Part shown: one piece after another, positions 16,572 to 25,723 of the stretch | Numbering within the stretch: position 1 is the first letter of the stretch | Layout of the letters: the number at the start of each line of letters is the position of its first letter | DNA from: an uncultured Burkholderiaceae bacterium | GTDB taxonomy: Bacteria > Pseudomonadota > Gammaproteobacteria > Burkholderiales > Burkholderiaceae | Reading direction: 5' to 3' | Length of the DNA: 38,658 nt | NCBI GenBank assembly: GCA_937862905.1 | Contig: CALMCL010000223.1 | Location: 1-38,658 of the forward strand | Position numbers and translations under genes: made by a program | The notes under the pieces: generated by a model | Seen by the model: the letters and a program-made list of their open reading frames with translations, nothing else | Told to the model about the DNA's origin: nothing | Database searches by the model: none

Positions 16572-17621
16572 TTAGAATGTATAGCCGACTTGAGTCGTAT
16601 CCGCTGATTCTTCAGCAACGGCATCCAAAATGTGCAGTAAGGGTGCGAAATCACGGTAGCGCGCAGCCACTTGACGGGTGTATTTCAAGACCAAAGGCAA
16701 ATCTTTCAAGTAACCTGATTTGCCATCGCGGTGAAACAAGCGAGCGAAAATACCGAGCACTTTGAGGTGGCGTTGCAGCCCCATGTATTCGAAGTCTTTG
16801 TAAAACTCATCGAATGCTGCAGGCACATTCAGCCCTGCTTTACGCGCTTGCTCCCAGTAGCGCACGAGCCAGTCGATTTGCTGTGCTTCAGGCCATTCAA
16901 TGTACGCGTCTCTCAGCAAAGACACGGGGTCATAGGTGATCGGGCCGTACACCGCATCTTGAAAATCCAAAATGCCGGGGTTGTTGTCGTCAATCAACAT
17001 CAAATTGCGACTGTGGTAATCGCGGTGCACCCACACTTGTGTTTGCGCAAGGTTGTTGTCAAGCAGTGTACTGAACACGTGTGTGAGCTGAGCGGTTTGT
17101 GCGTCTGTTAAAGTAAAATTTTTGTGCACACCAAGGTACCACTGCGGGAACAGCATCATTTCATTGAGCAGGCGTTCGCGGTCGTACACAGGCAATTCAT
17201 CGGGCGTGCTGGCGATTTGCAATTTGATCAAAGCAGTCAGGGCATCGCGGTACAGCGCATCGGCTTGGTTCAGGTCACGCTCCAACACCGACAAATAGGT
17301 GTGATTGCCCAAATCGGTGAGCAGCAAAAAGCCCAATTCTAAATTTTGTTCCAAGATCTTCGTCACATGCACGCCACTGCGCCCGAACAACTCGGCCACG
17401 TGGATGAACGGTTTGCAGTCTTCATGTGAGGGTGGCGCGTCCATGATGATGAGTGTGGGATGTGCGGCGTTGCTGCTTTCAACTCGAAAATAGCGGCGAA
17501 AGCTGGCATCGGCAGAGGCCACAGACAAGCTGGTGTGGAGGATGCCCAGTTCAGCGGGTAGCGTGGTCAACCACTGGGCGAGGGCTGCGGTGCGATCATC
17601 GTTGGGTAAAGTAGTGCTCAT
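16572..17621 (-). CDS. amgK: N-acetylmuramate/N-acetylglucosamine kinase AmgK
   Basis: About 349 residues of the aminoglycoside-phosphotransferase fold. The catalytic loop is HRDYHSRNL and the metal-binding motif is LDFQDAVYGP, both intact. AmgK phosphorylates MurNAc and GlcNAc at the anomeric carbon, and MurU then uses the product. The frame extends to 17681, but the ATG at 17621 with GTGAG six bases upstream, followed by the conserved region, is preferred. It heads the amgK-murU operon and is divergent from lptD, an arrangement also known in other proteobacteria. Confidence 0.93.
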   Translation of the reverse strand: MSTTLPNDDRTAALAQWLTTLPAELGILHTSLSVASADASFRRYFRVESSNAAHPTLIIMDAPPSHEDCKPFIHVAELFGRSGVHVTKILEQNLELGFLLLTDLGNHTYLSVLERDLNQADALYRDALTALIKLQIASTPDELPVYDRERLLNEMMLFPQWYLGVHKNFTLTDAQTAQLTHVFSTLLDNNLAQTQVWVHRDYHSRNLMLIDDNNPGILDFQDAVYGPITYDPVSLLRDAYIEWPEAQQIDWLVRYWEQARKAGLNVPAAFDEFYKDFEYMGLQRHLKVLGIFARLFHRDGKSGYLKDLPLVLKYTRQVAARYRDFAPLLHILDAVAEESADTTQVGYTF

Positions 17622-17930
17622 GTTGGGCTCACGTTCGATTCTGTAGAAAAAAATAAATAAATGGATAAATAAAATGGACACAGGATGATGCAGTCATCGA
17701 TGGGCAATCACACATCCATTGTACAGTTACGCCGCCTCAGCAAATTTTATCGGGTACAATTGCAACTGTTTTGCACATTCGATCGGTTCGCCTTGCGCCA
17801 TCAAATCGCTGCATTTTACCTGATTCCATGCAGCCAATGCATTCGTTCTTACACTTACTGTCACGTCCTGACCGACCGTCCGCTTTTGCAGGCGATGACT
17901 GACCATTGATGATTATTGCTGATGACCGTT
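17622..17930. promoter_or_regulatory. Divergent intergenic region of amgK and lptD
   Basis: About 300 bp with no gene. A TACAAT hexamer preceded by GGG occurs on the plus strand at 17755-17760 and another on the minus strand at 17718-17723. These may be the -10 boxes for lptD and amgK, but neither has a good -35 at the right distance. Confidence 0.4.
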
Positions 17931-20366
17931 ATGTTGAAAAAACCCCACCCGTCGTTATTGATGAAGCCTTTGACCCAACACGTGCGCATGGCCATGGCGT
18001 TGCTCACGGCGGCTTCAATCAATGCGCACGCGCAGGTCAGCATCGAAACAGCGAAACAAGACCCTGTGCCTTCGGCCATCGGCACTGCGCGTGCGGTTGC
18101 CCTCAGTGACAGCCCCAGCAAAGATGCCAAAGCCAAAGTGATTTTGCCACACAGCCCAAGCAATCCCTTGCCGTATTGCGATGAGCTCAGCACCGCCACA
18201 GTTAAACAATACCCAAAAGACAACACCATCGCCGATGCCAACACATTAACGGGTCAAGTCAATGACAACATCATCTTGAAAGGCAAGGCCTGCATTGCAC
18301 GCAACGACATGCGCATGCAAGGGGATGTGGTGAATTACGATTACCCGAGCGAGCAAGTCACCTCGACAGGCCATGCGGTGTTGCGCAACACGGCGGGTGA
18401 TGAGGTCACAGGCAGTGTCATTCATTACAATTTATCCACGCAAAAAGCCGAAGCCACACAAGCCACTTACGCCATCAGTGCCACAGAGGGTCGTGGTAAA
18501 GCAGAATCATTGTCTCTGCTGTCCAGCCGCCGTGCGTTGATGCAAGAGGCTTACTACACGACTTGCCGTGCCGAAGACCCTGACTGGTATTTGAAAAGCA
18601 AAACGTTGATGATTGACCAAGACAACGACTTGGGACAAGGAACGAGTGCTGTGTTGGTGTTTAAAAATTTACCCATTTTGGCCACACCTTACATGCAATT
18701 CCCTTTGGGCAATCGCCGACGTTCTGGCTTTTTGTCGCCAACGATGGGCATTTCCAGTACATCGGGCATGGATTTGACCATCCCCTACTATTTCAACCTC
18801 GCCCCCAATTATGATTTAACGGTGTATCCAGGCGTGACCACCAAACGCGGCGTCAAGCTGGGCGGCGAGTACCGTTATATGACCCGCAAATACGGCACGG
18901 GGATGCTGTCAGGCAATTACTTGCCTTATGACAGCGTCGCCGACCGCAGTCGTTTTTACTGGCGTGCACAACACCTCGTATCGGGTGACTTGGGAGGTGG
19001 TGTGTGGTCGGCTTGGATGGATGCACAACGTGCGTCGGATAATTCGTACCTCGACGACATCCCAACCAAAAACACCAATGCCTCCAATCGCATCTTGACG
19101 AGCGAATATGCAGTTCAATACAGCAAGGACAATTGGACCGCACGCATCCGTGAAAAGACCAACCAAACCTTACAAGACAGCACAAACAGCGTCACAGTGC
19201 CTTATGACTTTGAACCACAAATCACCGTCACGGGGAGTAAACGCTGGGGCAACTGGATTGCCAACGCAGACATTGAAAGCACTCACTTTACACATCCAAA
19301 CACCAACTACGCTGAAGGTTGGCGTCATGTGGCCTATCCCAGCGTGCGTTATGAATACCGACGTGCAGCGGGTTTCATCACTCCCAAAATAGGTGTGTAT
19401 GCCACAAAATATGACTTATCACGCGTCGCCAGCGGCTACGATGCAAGTGCAACACGCGTTCTACCCATCGCCAGTGTGGACTCAGGTTTGGTGTTTGAAC
19501 GCAGCAACAGCTCATGGCTGGGTCGCCCTGCCATTCAAACGCTCGAACCACGCTTGTATTACTTGTACACGCCTTATAAAGACCAAAGCCGCATTTGGAA
19601 TTTTGATTCCGCGTTGGCTGACTTTGACTTGTCACACATTTATGGCGAAAATCTGTTTACGGGCCGTGACCGCATTTCCCAAGCCAATCAAGCCACATTG
19701 GGCGTGACCAGCCGATGGTTGGCTCAAGACACAGGTGAGCAGCTGTTCCAAATCACCGCCGCGCAACGACACTATTTCAGCGAGCAGCACGTTACCTTAC
19801 CGGGTGGCACAGTGGACACCAAACGCAAATCTGATCTTTTGCTTTCAGCATCAGGCCAAATTGCACCCCATTTTTGGCTGGATTCTTTTGCGCAGTATAA
19901 TTTTGACAGCAGCAAATTATTAAAAACAGATTTAACCGTGCGCTGGCAACCCGCACCCAAAAAGGTCATCAATGTCGGTTTTCATAAAAACAGTGTCTTG
20001 ACCACCCCGACCCGTAGCGTGTATGTGTCAACCCAATGGCCTTTGACAAAAATCTCAAAATCACTGTACGGCGTGGCACGCATCAATTATGACCTCAAAA
20101 ACACCCGCGTGTCTGATGCTTTGATTGGCATCGAGTACGCCAAAGACTGCTGGGTGTTTCGCTTGGTGGGTGAACGCACCATTTCAAACAGCACCAACAC
20201 CGCCAACAACTCAATCTACTTTCAGTTGGAACTCAAAGGCTTGGGCTCATTGCAAAATGACAACCCCGCTTCCACATTGACCGATGGCATTGCAGGTTAT
20301 GAAGCGGTCAAATTTGTGGATGCCGAACCCGAAACCCCCATCAAAAACAATTTGAACGATCGTTAA
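17931..20366 (+). CDS. lptD: LPS-assembly protein LptD
   Basis: About 811 residues, the normal size. It is the outer-membrane beta-barrel that, with LptE, inserts lipopolysaccharide into the outer leaflet. A signal peptide ends near SINAHA. An OstA/LptD N-terminal jellyroll follows (AVLRNTAGDEVTGSVIHYN and CRAEDPDWYL), then the large LptD barrel (GNRRRSGFLSP). Cysteines occur in the N-terminal part (PYCDE, KACIA, TTCRA) and one near the end (KDCW), in place of the adjacent pair found in E. coli. The start is uncertain: ATGs occur at 17922, 17931 and 17961, and a TTG at 17916, none with a clear ribosome site. In many relatives surA follows lptD; here an amt gene does. Confidence 0.95.
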   Translation: MLKKPHPSLLMKPLTQHVRMAMALLTAASINAHAQVSIETAKQDPVPSAIGTARAVALSDSPSKDAKAKVILPHSPSNPLPYCDELSTATVKQYPKDNTIADANTLTGQVNDNIILKGKACIARNDMRMQGDVVNYDYPSEQVTSTGHAVLRNTAGDEVTGSVIHYNLSTQKAEATQATYAISATEGRGKAESLSLLSSRRALMQEAYYTTCRAEDPDWYLKSKTLMIDQDNDLGQGTSAVLVFKNLPILATPYMQFPLGNRRRSGFLSPTMGISSTSGMDLTIPYYFNLAPNYDLTVYPGVTTKRGVKLGGEYRYMTRKYGTGMLSGNYLPYDSVADRSRFYWRAQHLVSGDLGGGVWSAWMDAQRASDNSYLDDIPTKNTNASNRILTSEYAVQYSKDNWTARIREKTNQTLQDSTNSVTVPYDFEPQITVTGSKRWGNWIANADIESTHFTHPNTNYAEGWRHVAYPSVRYEYRRAAGFITPKIGVYATKYDLSRVASGYDASATRVLPIASVDSGLVFERSNSSWLGRPAIQTLEPRLYYLYTPYKDQSRIWNFDSALADFDLSHIYGENLFTGRDRISQANQATLGVTSRWLAQDTGEQLFQITAAQRHYFSEQHVTLPGGTVDTKRKSDLLLSASGQIAPHFWLDSFAQYNFDSSKLLKTDLTVRWQPAPKKVINVGFHKNSVLTTPTRSVYVSTQWPLTKISKSLYGVARINYDLKNTRVSDALIGIEYAKDCWVFRLVGERTISNSTNTANNSIYFQLELKGLGSLQNDNPASTLTDGIAGYEAVKFVDAEPETPIKNNLNDR

Positions 20367-20444
20367 ACGACACCCCTCACAGCCAGACAGGCATGAATCC
20401 TGTATAGGGGACGCATCAAATTGATGCACACCCTGATTTAAATT

Positions 20445-20471
20445 AACCTTTTGGTGCAAAAACAAAAGGTT
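20445..20471. repeat. Hairpin between lptD and amt
   Basis: AACCTTTTG and CAAAAGGTT are 9-bp arms around nine bases. No T-run follows on the plus strand. The loop contains GTGCA, which belongs to the motif family described for the amt promoter region. Confidence 0.5.
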
Positions 20472-20551
20472 TCAGCTTAATTTGCACCATTTTCAATCAA
20501 TCGCACCAAAAAAATCAATATTTGAACCAATTTGGACAAATAACCGCACCA
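20452..20551. promoter_or_regulatory. Array of GCACCA-type motifs upstream of amt
   Basis: GCACCA occurs at 20484, 20503 and 20546, with GAACCA at 20524 and an inverted TGGTGC at 20452. The direct copies are about 20 bp apart, two helical turns, so a protein could bind them on one face. GCACC/GGTGC is also the core of NtrC half-sites, which would suit an ammonium transporter gene. The GG-N10-GC spacing of a sigma-54 promoter appears at 20534-20547, but the sequence fits only loosely. Confidence 0.45.
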
Positions 20552-20639
20552 AAATCGGTAGTACCATTCATTTTTTTGCACTCAAAAGAAGCATGGCCAC
20601 AATCAACGTGCTTGGCCATTCAACATGTGGAGAATAAAC

Positions 20640-21866
20640 GTGAATAAACAAGATGGTGCTGCAAGCGTCAGTCAGTTTTTACAGTTACAAACCAGCATGG
20701 ATGTGCTGTTTCTGTTGCTGGGCGCAGTCATGGTGCTGGCAATGCATGCTGGTTTTGCCTTTTTAGAATTAGGCACTGTGCGTAAAAAAAACCAAGTCAA
20801 TGCACTGGTCAAAATTTTGGTGGATTTCTCAGTGTCCACCCTCGCCTATTTTTTTGTCGGTTATGGCGTATCGTATGGCATTCATTTCTTTGGCAATGCC
20901 GAATCATTGACCCAAAACAATGGTGTCGAACTGGTTAAATTTTTCTTCTTGCTCACATTCGCTGCGGCCATTCCTGCCATCATCTCAGGCGGCATCGCCG
21001 AACGTGCACGCTTCGCGCCACAGCTGATGGCCACGGCATTATTGGTCGGTTTGATTTATCCAATTTTTGAAGGCATTGTCTGGCATGGCAACTTGGGCGT
21101 GCAAGCATGGTTCAAAGCCATGTTTGGCGAAGAATTCAAAGACTTCGCAGGCTCAGTGGTGGTGCATGCGGTCGGTGGTTGGATGGGACTGGTGGCCGTG
21201 CTGTTTCTCGGGGCACGCCGTGGTCGTTACACCAAAGATGGCCGTATGGCCGCACATCCGCCATCGAACATTCCTTTCCTCGCGTTGGGCGCTTGGGTGC
21301 TCACAGTCGGCTGGTTTGGCTTCAACGTCATGAGTGCCCAAAGCATCGCAGGCATCTCTGGTTTGGTGGCCGTGAACTCATTGATGGCCATGGTGGGTGG
21401 CACATTGGCCGCTTTAATCATCGGCAAAAACGACCCCGGTTTCATCCATAATGGCCCGTTGGCAGGCTTGGTTGCTGTGTGTGCTGGTTCTAATCTGATG
21501 CATCCAATTGCTGCATTGTTGGTTGGTGCGATTGCTGGTGCATTGTTTGTTCACATGTTCATCATCACGCAAAACCGTTGGAAGATTGACGATGTGTTGG
21601 GCGTGTGGCCACTGCATGGCTTGTGCGGTGCATGGGGTGGCATTGCAGCGGGTATTTTTGGACAAACAGCACTCGGTGGTCTCGGCGGTGTGAGCTTTTG
21701 GGCACAACTGATCGGCACATTGATGGGCATCGCCATTGCCGTGGCGGGCAGCACGTTGGTGTATTATGTATTGAAACGCACCATCGGCATCCGATTGGAT
21801 GCAGAGGATGAATTTGTGGGTGCTGATTTGAGCATTCACAAAATCAGTGCCACGGCGGACGATTAA
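20640..21866 (+). CDS. amt: Ammonium transporter Amt
   Basis: A protein of about 408 residues with roughly eleven membrane segments, typical of Amt/Rh channels. Diagnostic stretches are GAVMVLAMHAGFAFLELG, SGGIAERARF, HAVGGWMGLVAV (pore histidine) and HGLCGAWGGIAAGIF (the second pore histidine). It brings ammonium or ammonia across the inner membrane. I start at the GTG at 20640, which has GGAG seven bases upstream; the ATG at 20625 has no ribosome site. Amt genes usually sit next to glnK, but none is here, so it is an orphan copy. The upstream motif array and the terminator after it suggest a single-gene unit. Confidence 0.95.
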   Translation: MNKQDGAASVSQFLQLQTSMDVLFLLLGAVMVLAMHAGFAFLELGTVRKKNQVNALVKILVDFSVSTLAYFFVGYGVSYGIHFFGNAESLTQNNGVELVKFFFLLTFAAAIPAIISGGIAERARFAPQLMATALLVGLIYPIFEGIVWHGNLGVQAWFKAMFGEEFKDFAGSVVVHAVGGWMGLVAVLFLGARRGRYTKDGRMAAHPPSNIPFLALGAWVLTVGWFGFNVMSAQSIAGISGLVAVNSLMAMVGGTLAALIIGKNDPGFIHNGPLAGLVAVCAGSNLMHPIAALLVGAIAGALFVHMFIITQNRWKIDDVLGVWPLHGLCGAWGGIAAGIFGQTALGGLGGVSFWAQLIGTLMGIAIAVAGSTLVYYVLKRTIGIRLDAEDEFVGADLSIHKISATADD

Positions 21867-21884
21867 ATACATCCTCCACAAGCA

Positions 21885-21912
21885 AAACCCCCAGCAAACG
21901 CTGGGGGTTTTT
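21885..21912 (+). terminator. Terminator of amt
   Basis: AAACCCCCAGC pairs perfectly with GCTGGGGGTTT around four bases and a T-run follows, 18 bp after the amt stop codon. Confidence 0.9.
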
Positions 21913-21950
21913 ACATTCATAAAGATAAATTGACTTTACCTTCAACCATA

Positions 21951-22760
21951 TTATTGCTGTGCATCATACTGCGCCGAGACAAACACATGCGCATCCAAAC
22001 GCTCCACACCGCCACCAAAACGACTGCCCCGCACGGGCGCAGCAGAATCATAATCGCGGCCAATGGCCAAACGGCAATGGCGACCATCCGTGACGCATTG
22101 ATGGGTGACATCCAAACTCAACCAATCGTGATTGGGCGTGTAGACATCCACCCAAGCATGGCTGGCAACATGCCCGACATCGCCTGTGTTTAAATAACCG
22201 CTCACATAACGCGCAGGCACACCCACCGCATGACAGCACGCAATGAAAGCATGTGCATGATCCTGACACACACCCATGCCCTGTGCAAAGGATTCAGATG
22301 CGGTGGTCGACACATTGGTCGAGCCCGTGACGTATCGGATGCCGCTGTAAATCCCATTCATCAAATTAAATAAATCGTTTTCGGTCGGTTTGCCAAAATT
22401 CAACAACTCGTTCGCCAACTCAGTCAATGCCGCATCGGCCTGCGTGTAACGGGTGGCTTGGGTGTACACCAATGGCGACAAACCATCGGCCTTAAATCGG
22501 TGACTGCTGGCATCTTCGGCAATTTCAACCACGCCTTGTACCGACACCTCTAAATGTTGGATGGGCTGTGTGATCGTCATGATGTGGGTGCGGTTACCGA
22601 AAGCATCAATCTGCTGTTGTAAACGCGTTGGCGCAGAAATGCTCCAGTTCACCACATTTTGCCCAGCCCCACTGCGCGGGGTGACCCGCAACAATTGAAT
22701 TAAATACGACACAGGATCATCGTAATCGTAGCGGGTGCGGTGAATAATTTCGAAGCGCAT
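21951..22760 (-). CDS. Transglutaminase-like cysteine peptidase family protein
   Basis: About 269 residues. An N-terminal bacterial-transglutaminase domain (FEIIHRTRYDYDDPVSYLIQ) precedes a transglutaminase core with the triad Cys (GVCQDHAH), His (SHAWVDVY) and Asp (LDVTHQ). Proteins of this kind regularly occur with an alpha-E protein and a circularly permuted ATP-grasp protein, as here, and the trio is thought to make or modify a peptide or amide-linked compound. No product is known for it. The frame has an ATG at 22769; I prefer the one at 22760 because a GGA lies five bases upstream. It is the last gene of the trio. Confidence 0.88.
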   Translation of the reverse strand: MRFEIIHRTRYDYDDPVSYLIQLLRVTPRSGAGQNVVNWSISAPTRLQQQIDAFGNRTHIMTITQPIQHLEVSVQGVVEIAEDASSHRFKADGLSPLVYTQATRYTQADAALTELANELLNFGKPTENDLFNLMNGIYSGIRYVTGSTNVSTTASESFAQGMGVCQDHAHAFIACCHAVGVPARYVSGYLNTGDVGHVASHAWVDVYTPNHDWLSLDVTHQCVTDGRHCRLAIGRDYDSAAPVRGSRFGGGVERLDAHVFVSAQYDAQQ

Positions 22761-22821
22761 AAGGTCCATTCAAAAAGTCAGCTTGTTTATCATCAATCAA
22801 AGCAACCACATTGATTCACCA

Positions 22822-23793
22822 TTAAGCCGCACGCGTCGAATTCAAAGGCACCAAAAACTCATGACTGATTTGATTACCTAGATTGTAAGCTTTTTCTAAA
22901 AACTCGGTCAAATAGGCGTGAATTCCACCCGAAAGCACATCTTGAATGCGCCCATATTCGAGGTCAGCAAGCATTTTCCCTGCAAGGCGTTCTGTTTCTG
23001 CCGAGTAATCATTGCGCACATACTTCAAATTTTTAACCAATTCATGGATGCACGCGGCCAAAGAACGGGGCATTTCTTTACGGAAAATCAACAACTCTGC
23101 CACACGCTCAGGCGTGATCACATCGTGATAGGTTTTGCGATAGACCTCAAACGCCGACACGGAGCGCAACAACGATGCCCAATGATAAAAGTCATCGGTT
23201 TGATCCATGCCCAATTCATCTGCATTGCGCTCCGAGCGCTCAAAAAATTTCAGGTCAAGCAAACGTGCCGTGTTATCCGCACGCTCAATGAAAGTGCCCA
23301 TGCGCATGAAATTGAAAGATTCATCTTTCAACATCGTACCAACCGCCACACCACGAATCAAATGCGACTGATTTTTCACCCATTCCAAATATTCAGGTGC
23401 TTCTGTGTAGGCTTTATCGGTTGAAATCCATTCACGTGTTTCCAACCACATGGTGTTGACCGTCTCCCACATTTCAGAAGTCAACGTCCCGCGCACAGCA
23501 CGTGCATTTTCACGCGCAGCCCAAAGGCAAGAGATGATGGATGCAGGATTGCGTTGATCCGTGATGAGAAAGCGCATGACATTCGGCGTGGTGATTTCAC
23601 CGTACAATTCTTTAAACAACGGCTCCAGCTCAGACAAACCGAGCATGGCACTCCACAACTCAATCGCCTGCTGCGGCGCATGTGGCATGAGCAAAGTTTC
23701 ATAATTCACGCCCAACATGCGCGCGGTGTTTTCTGCGCGCTCAATGTAGCGAGCGTGCCAGTACAGGTGATCGGCGGTTCGGCTGAGTAACAT
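22822..23793 (-). CDS. Alpha-E domain protein (DUF403)
   Basis: A 323-residue, largely helical protein that opens LLSRTADHLYWHARYIERAENTAR, the hallmark of the alpha-E family. The second repeat unit RMGTFIERADNTARLLDLK is also clear. The biochemical function is not established. GAGGT lies five bases before the ATG. It is the middle gene between the ATP-grasp protein upstream and the transglutaminase-like protein downstream, with short gaps, so one operon is likely. Confidence 0.92.
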   Translation of the reverse strand: MLLSRTADHLYWHARYIERAENTARMLGVNYETLLMPHAPQQAIELWSAMLGLSELEPLFKELYGEITTPNVMRFLITDQRNPASIISCLWAARENARAVRGTLTSEMWETVNTMWLETREWISTDKAYTEAPEYLEWVKNQSHLIRGVAVGTMLKDESFNFMRMGTFIERADNTARLLDLKFFERSERNADELGMDQTDDFYHWASLLRSVSAFEVYRKTYHDVITPERVAELLIFRKEMPRSLAACIHELVKNLKYVRNDYSAETERLAGKMLADLEYGRIQDVLSGGIHAYLTEFLEKAYNLGNQISHEFLVPLNSTRAA

Positions 23794-23899
23794 TTTGACC
23801 TCACATTATGCTTTTCCATGAAGGAGATGTTCTCGCTTCTTTGGAAATATTTTTATTCATTTTTGATAAACCGAAAAAGTAGACTTACACTTTTTTCGA

Positions 23900-25315
23900 T
23901 TACTCCAATACCCAAGTGTCTTTAGTCCCACCACCTTGTGAGCTGTTGACCACCAGCGAGCCTTCTTTCAAAGCCACACGGGTCAAGCCACCGGGTGCGA
24001 GTTGCACCTCTTTACCCGACAACACAAATGGACGTAAATCAATGTGGCGCGGTGCAATGCCACTGTCGACAAACGTCGGGCAGGTCGACAATGCCAAGGT
24101 CGGTTGGGCGATGTATTGATCGGGTTTGGCTTTAACCACTTCACGGAACTCATCCACTTCGGCTTTGGTCGAAGCGGGGCCGACCAACATGCCGTAACCA
24201 CCCGCACCATGAGTCAACTTCACCACCAATTTGTCCATATTTGCCAAGACATAACTCAGTTCATCAGGTTTGCGGCATTGATAGGTCGGCACATTGTTTA
24301 AAATCGGTTCTTCCGACAGGTAAAACTTAATCATGTCGGGCACAAACGGATAAATCGATTTGTCATCGGCCACGCCCGTGCCAATCGCATTGGTCAAGGT
24401 CACATGGCCTGCGCGGTAGCAGTTGAGCAGACCAGGAACGCCCAAAGCCGAGTCATGACGGAAGGCCAAGGGATCGAGGAAGTCATCATCAATGCGACGG
24501 TAAATCACATCCACCCGTTTCGGCCCGCGCGTGGTGCGCATGTAAACGTGCAAGTCATCAACAAACATGTCTTTGCCCTCAACCAATTCCACGCCCATTT
24601 GCTGCGCCAAAAACGCGTGTTCAAAATACGCGCTGTTGTACGCACCGGGGGTCATGACCACCACGGTCGGGTCGTCAATGCCGTTCGGTGCGACGCTGCG
24701 CAAGGTGTCGAGCAGCAAGTCGGGGTAATGTGCGACTGGCGCGACTTTGTATTTGGAGAACAATTCAGGGAACAGACGCATCATCATTTTGCGGTCTTCG
24801 AGCATGTACGACACGCCTGAAGGCACGCGCAAATTGTCTTCGAGCACGTAAAATTCGCCCTCGCCTGCGCGCACGATGTCCACGCCAGAAATATGCGAAT
24901 AAATCTGCCGCGCCACATCCACACCTTGCATTTCGGGACGGTACTGCGCATTACCCAAAATTCGCTCCGCTGGAATCAAGCCCTCTTTCAAAATGCGTTG
25001 ATCGTGATACACATCTTGTAAAAACATATTCAATGCCAACACGCGTTGACGCAGACCTTGCTCAAGCTGCTGCCATTCCGTTTTTGGAAAAATACGCGGG
25101 ATGATGTCAAATGGAATCAAACGTTCAGCGCCTGACTCCTCGCCATACACTGCAAACGTGATGCCAAGCTTATGAAACATCAAATCGGCCTGCTTGCGTT
25201 TATCGGCCAAATGCTCAGGAGTTTGTGCTTTGAGCCAAGCCTCCATCGCCTGATAGTGCTCGCGGACACCCGCATCGGCATTCATTTCATCGTAAAAGTG
25301 GTTGGGCATCGTCAT
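23900..25315 (-). CDS. Circularly permuted ATP-grasp protein (DUF404/DUF407)
   Basis: About 471 residues. The N-terminal part (FHKLGITFAVYGEESGAERLIPFDIIPRI) and the middle (GEFYVLEDNLRVPSGVSYMLEDR) match circularly permuted ATP-grasp proteins, which are predicted to form peptide or amide bonds with ATP. The glycine-rich GGYGMLVGP near residue 390 and HIDLRPFVLSG lie in the permuted half. The first ATG (25321) is touched directly by AAAGG, so the ATG at 25315 is the more likely start. It is the first gene of the ATP-grasp/alpha-E/transglutaminase trio. Confidence 0.92.
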   Translation of the reverse strand: MTMPNHFYDEMNADAGVREHYQAMEAWLKAQTPEHLADKRKQADLMFHKLGITFAVYGEESGAERLIPFDIIPRIFPKTEWQQLEQGLRQRVLALNMFLQDVYHDQRILKEGLIPAERILGNAQYRPEMQGVDVARQIYSHISGVDIVRAGEGEFYVLEDNLRVPSGVSYMLEDRKMMMRLFPELFSKYKVAPVAHYPDLLLDTLRSVAPNGIDDPTVVVMTPGAYNSAYFEHAFLAQQMGVELVEGKDMFVDDLHVYMRTTRGPKRVDVIYRRIDDDFLDPLAFRHDSALGVPGLLNCYRAGHVTLTNAIGTGVADDKSIYPFVPDMIKFYLSEEPILNNVPTYQCRKPDELSYVLANMDKLVVKLTHGAGGYGMLVGPASTKAEVDEFREVVKAKPDQYIAQPTLALSTCPTFVDSGIAPRHIDLRPFVLSGKEVQLAPGGLTRVALKEGSLVVNSSQGGGTKDTWVLE

Positions 25316-25466
25316 GGGCATCCTTTGTTATAATAAAAAAGGTGATTCTAGGTGCTGAGCATCAACACAAAAGCATTCCATTCATAAGAAATACTATTAA
25401 TCCATTATGCACGATGCATTCCGCACAAGTAAAGCTTAAAACGCACGATTTTGGTGCAAAAATAAA

Positions 25467-25485
25467 GCCGTGCATGATGCACGGC
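25467..25485 (-). terminator. Terminator after the DUF2788 gene
   Basis: GCCGTGCA and TGCACGGC pair around TGA. On the minus strand a TTTATTTTT run follows. The hairpin lies 25 bp past the DUF2788 stop codon. Confidence 0.8.
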
Positions 25486-25509
25486 CTATTTTATTTCGAT
25501 TTTATGTCT

Positions 25510-25710
25510 TTATTTGTCAATGATTAGGGACAGAATGCCTTTCAATAAGAAGCCCAACACCCCCAGCACCAAACCCAATAACAGAATAATGGTGCCAAAT
25601 CGACCCGCTTTGCTGTCACGTGCCAATTTAAACACAATAAAAACCATCAAAGCGCACAAACCACCAACGCCGACATAAAATCCCCATTCTGAAAACTGCG
25701 CTTCAGTCAT
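25510..25710 (-). CDS. DUF2788 small membrane protein
   Basis: A 66-residue protein with two hydrophobic segments (GFYVGVGGLCALMVFIVFKLA and TIILLLGLVLGVLGFLL) separated by the basic loop RDSKAGRFG. The start MTEAQFSEWG and this layout match DUF2788 proteins. The function is unknown. AAGGA sits seven bases before the ATG. It begins 13 bp after the end of the phosphoribosyltransferase gene, so the two are co-transcribed. Confidence 0.88.
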   Translation of the reverse strand: MTEAQFSEWGFYVGVGGLCALMVFIVFKLARDSKAGRFGTIILLLGLVLGVLGFLLKGILSLIIDK

Positions 25711-25723
25711 GACTTGTCCTTAT

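Noticed and set aside
16001..16765. 254-codon plus-strand frame opposite murU and amgK
   Set aside because: It spans the junction of two well supported minus-strand genes and has no domain motif.
20534..20547. Sigma-54 promoter before amt (GG-N10-GC)
   Set aside because: Only the GG and GC spacing fits; the surrounding bases differ from the consensus, so it is kept only as a remark with the motif array.
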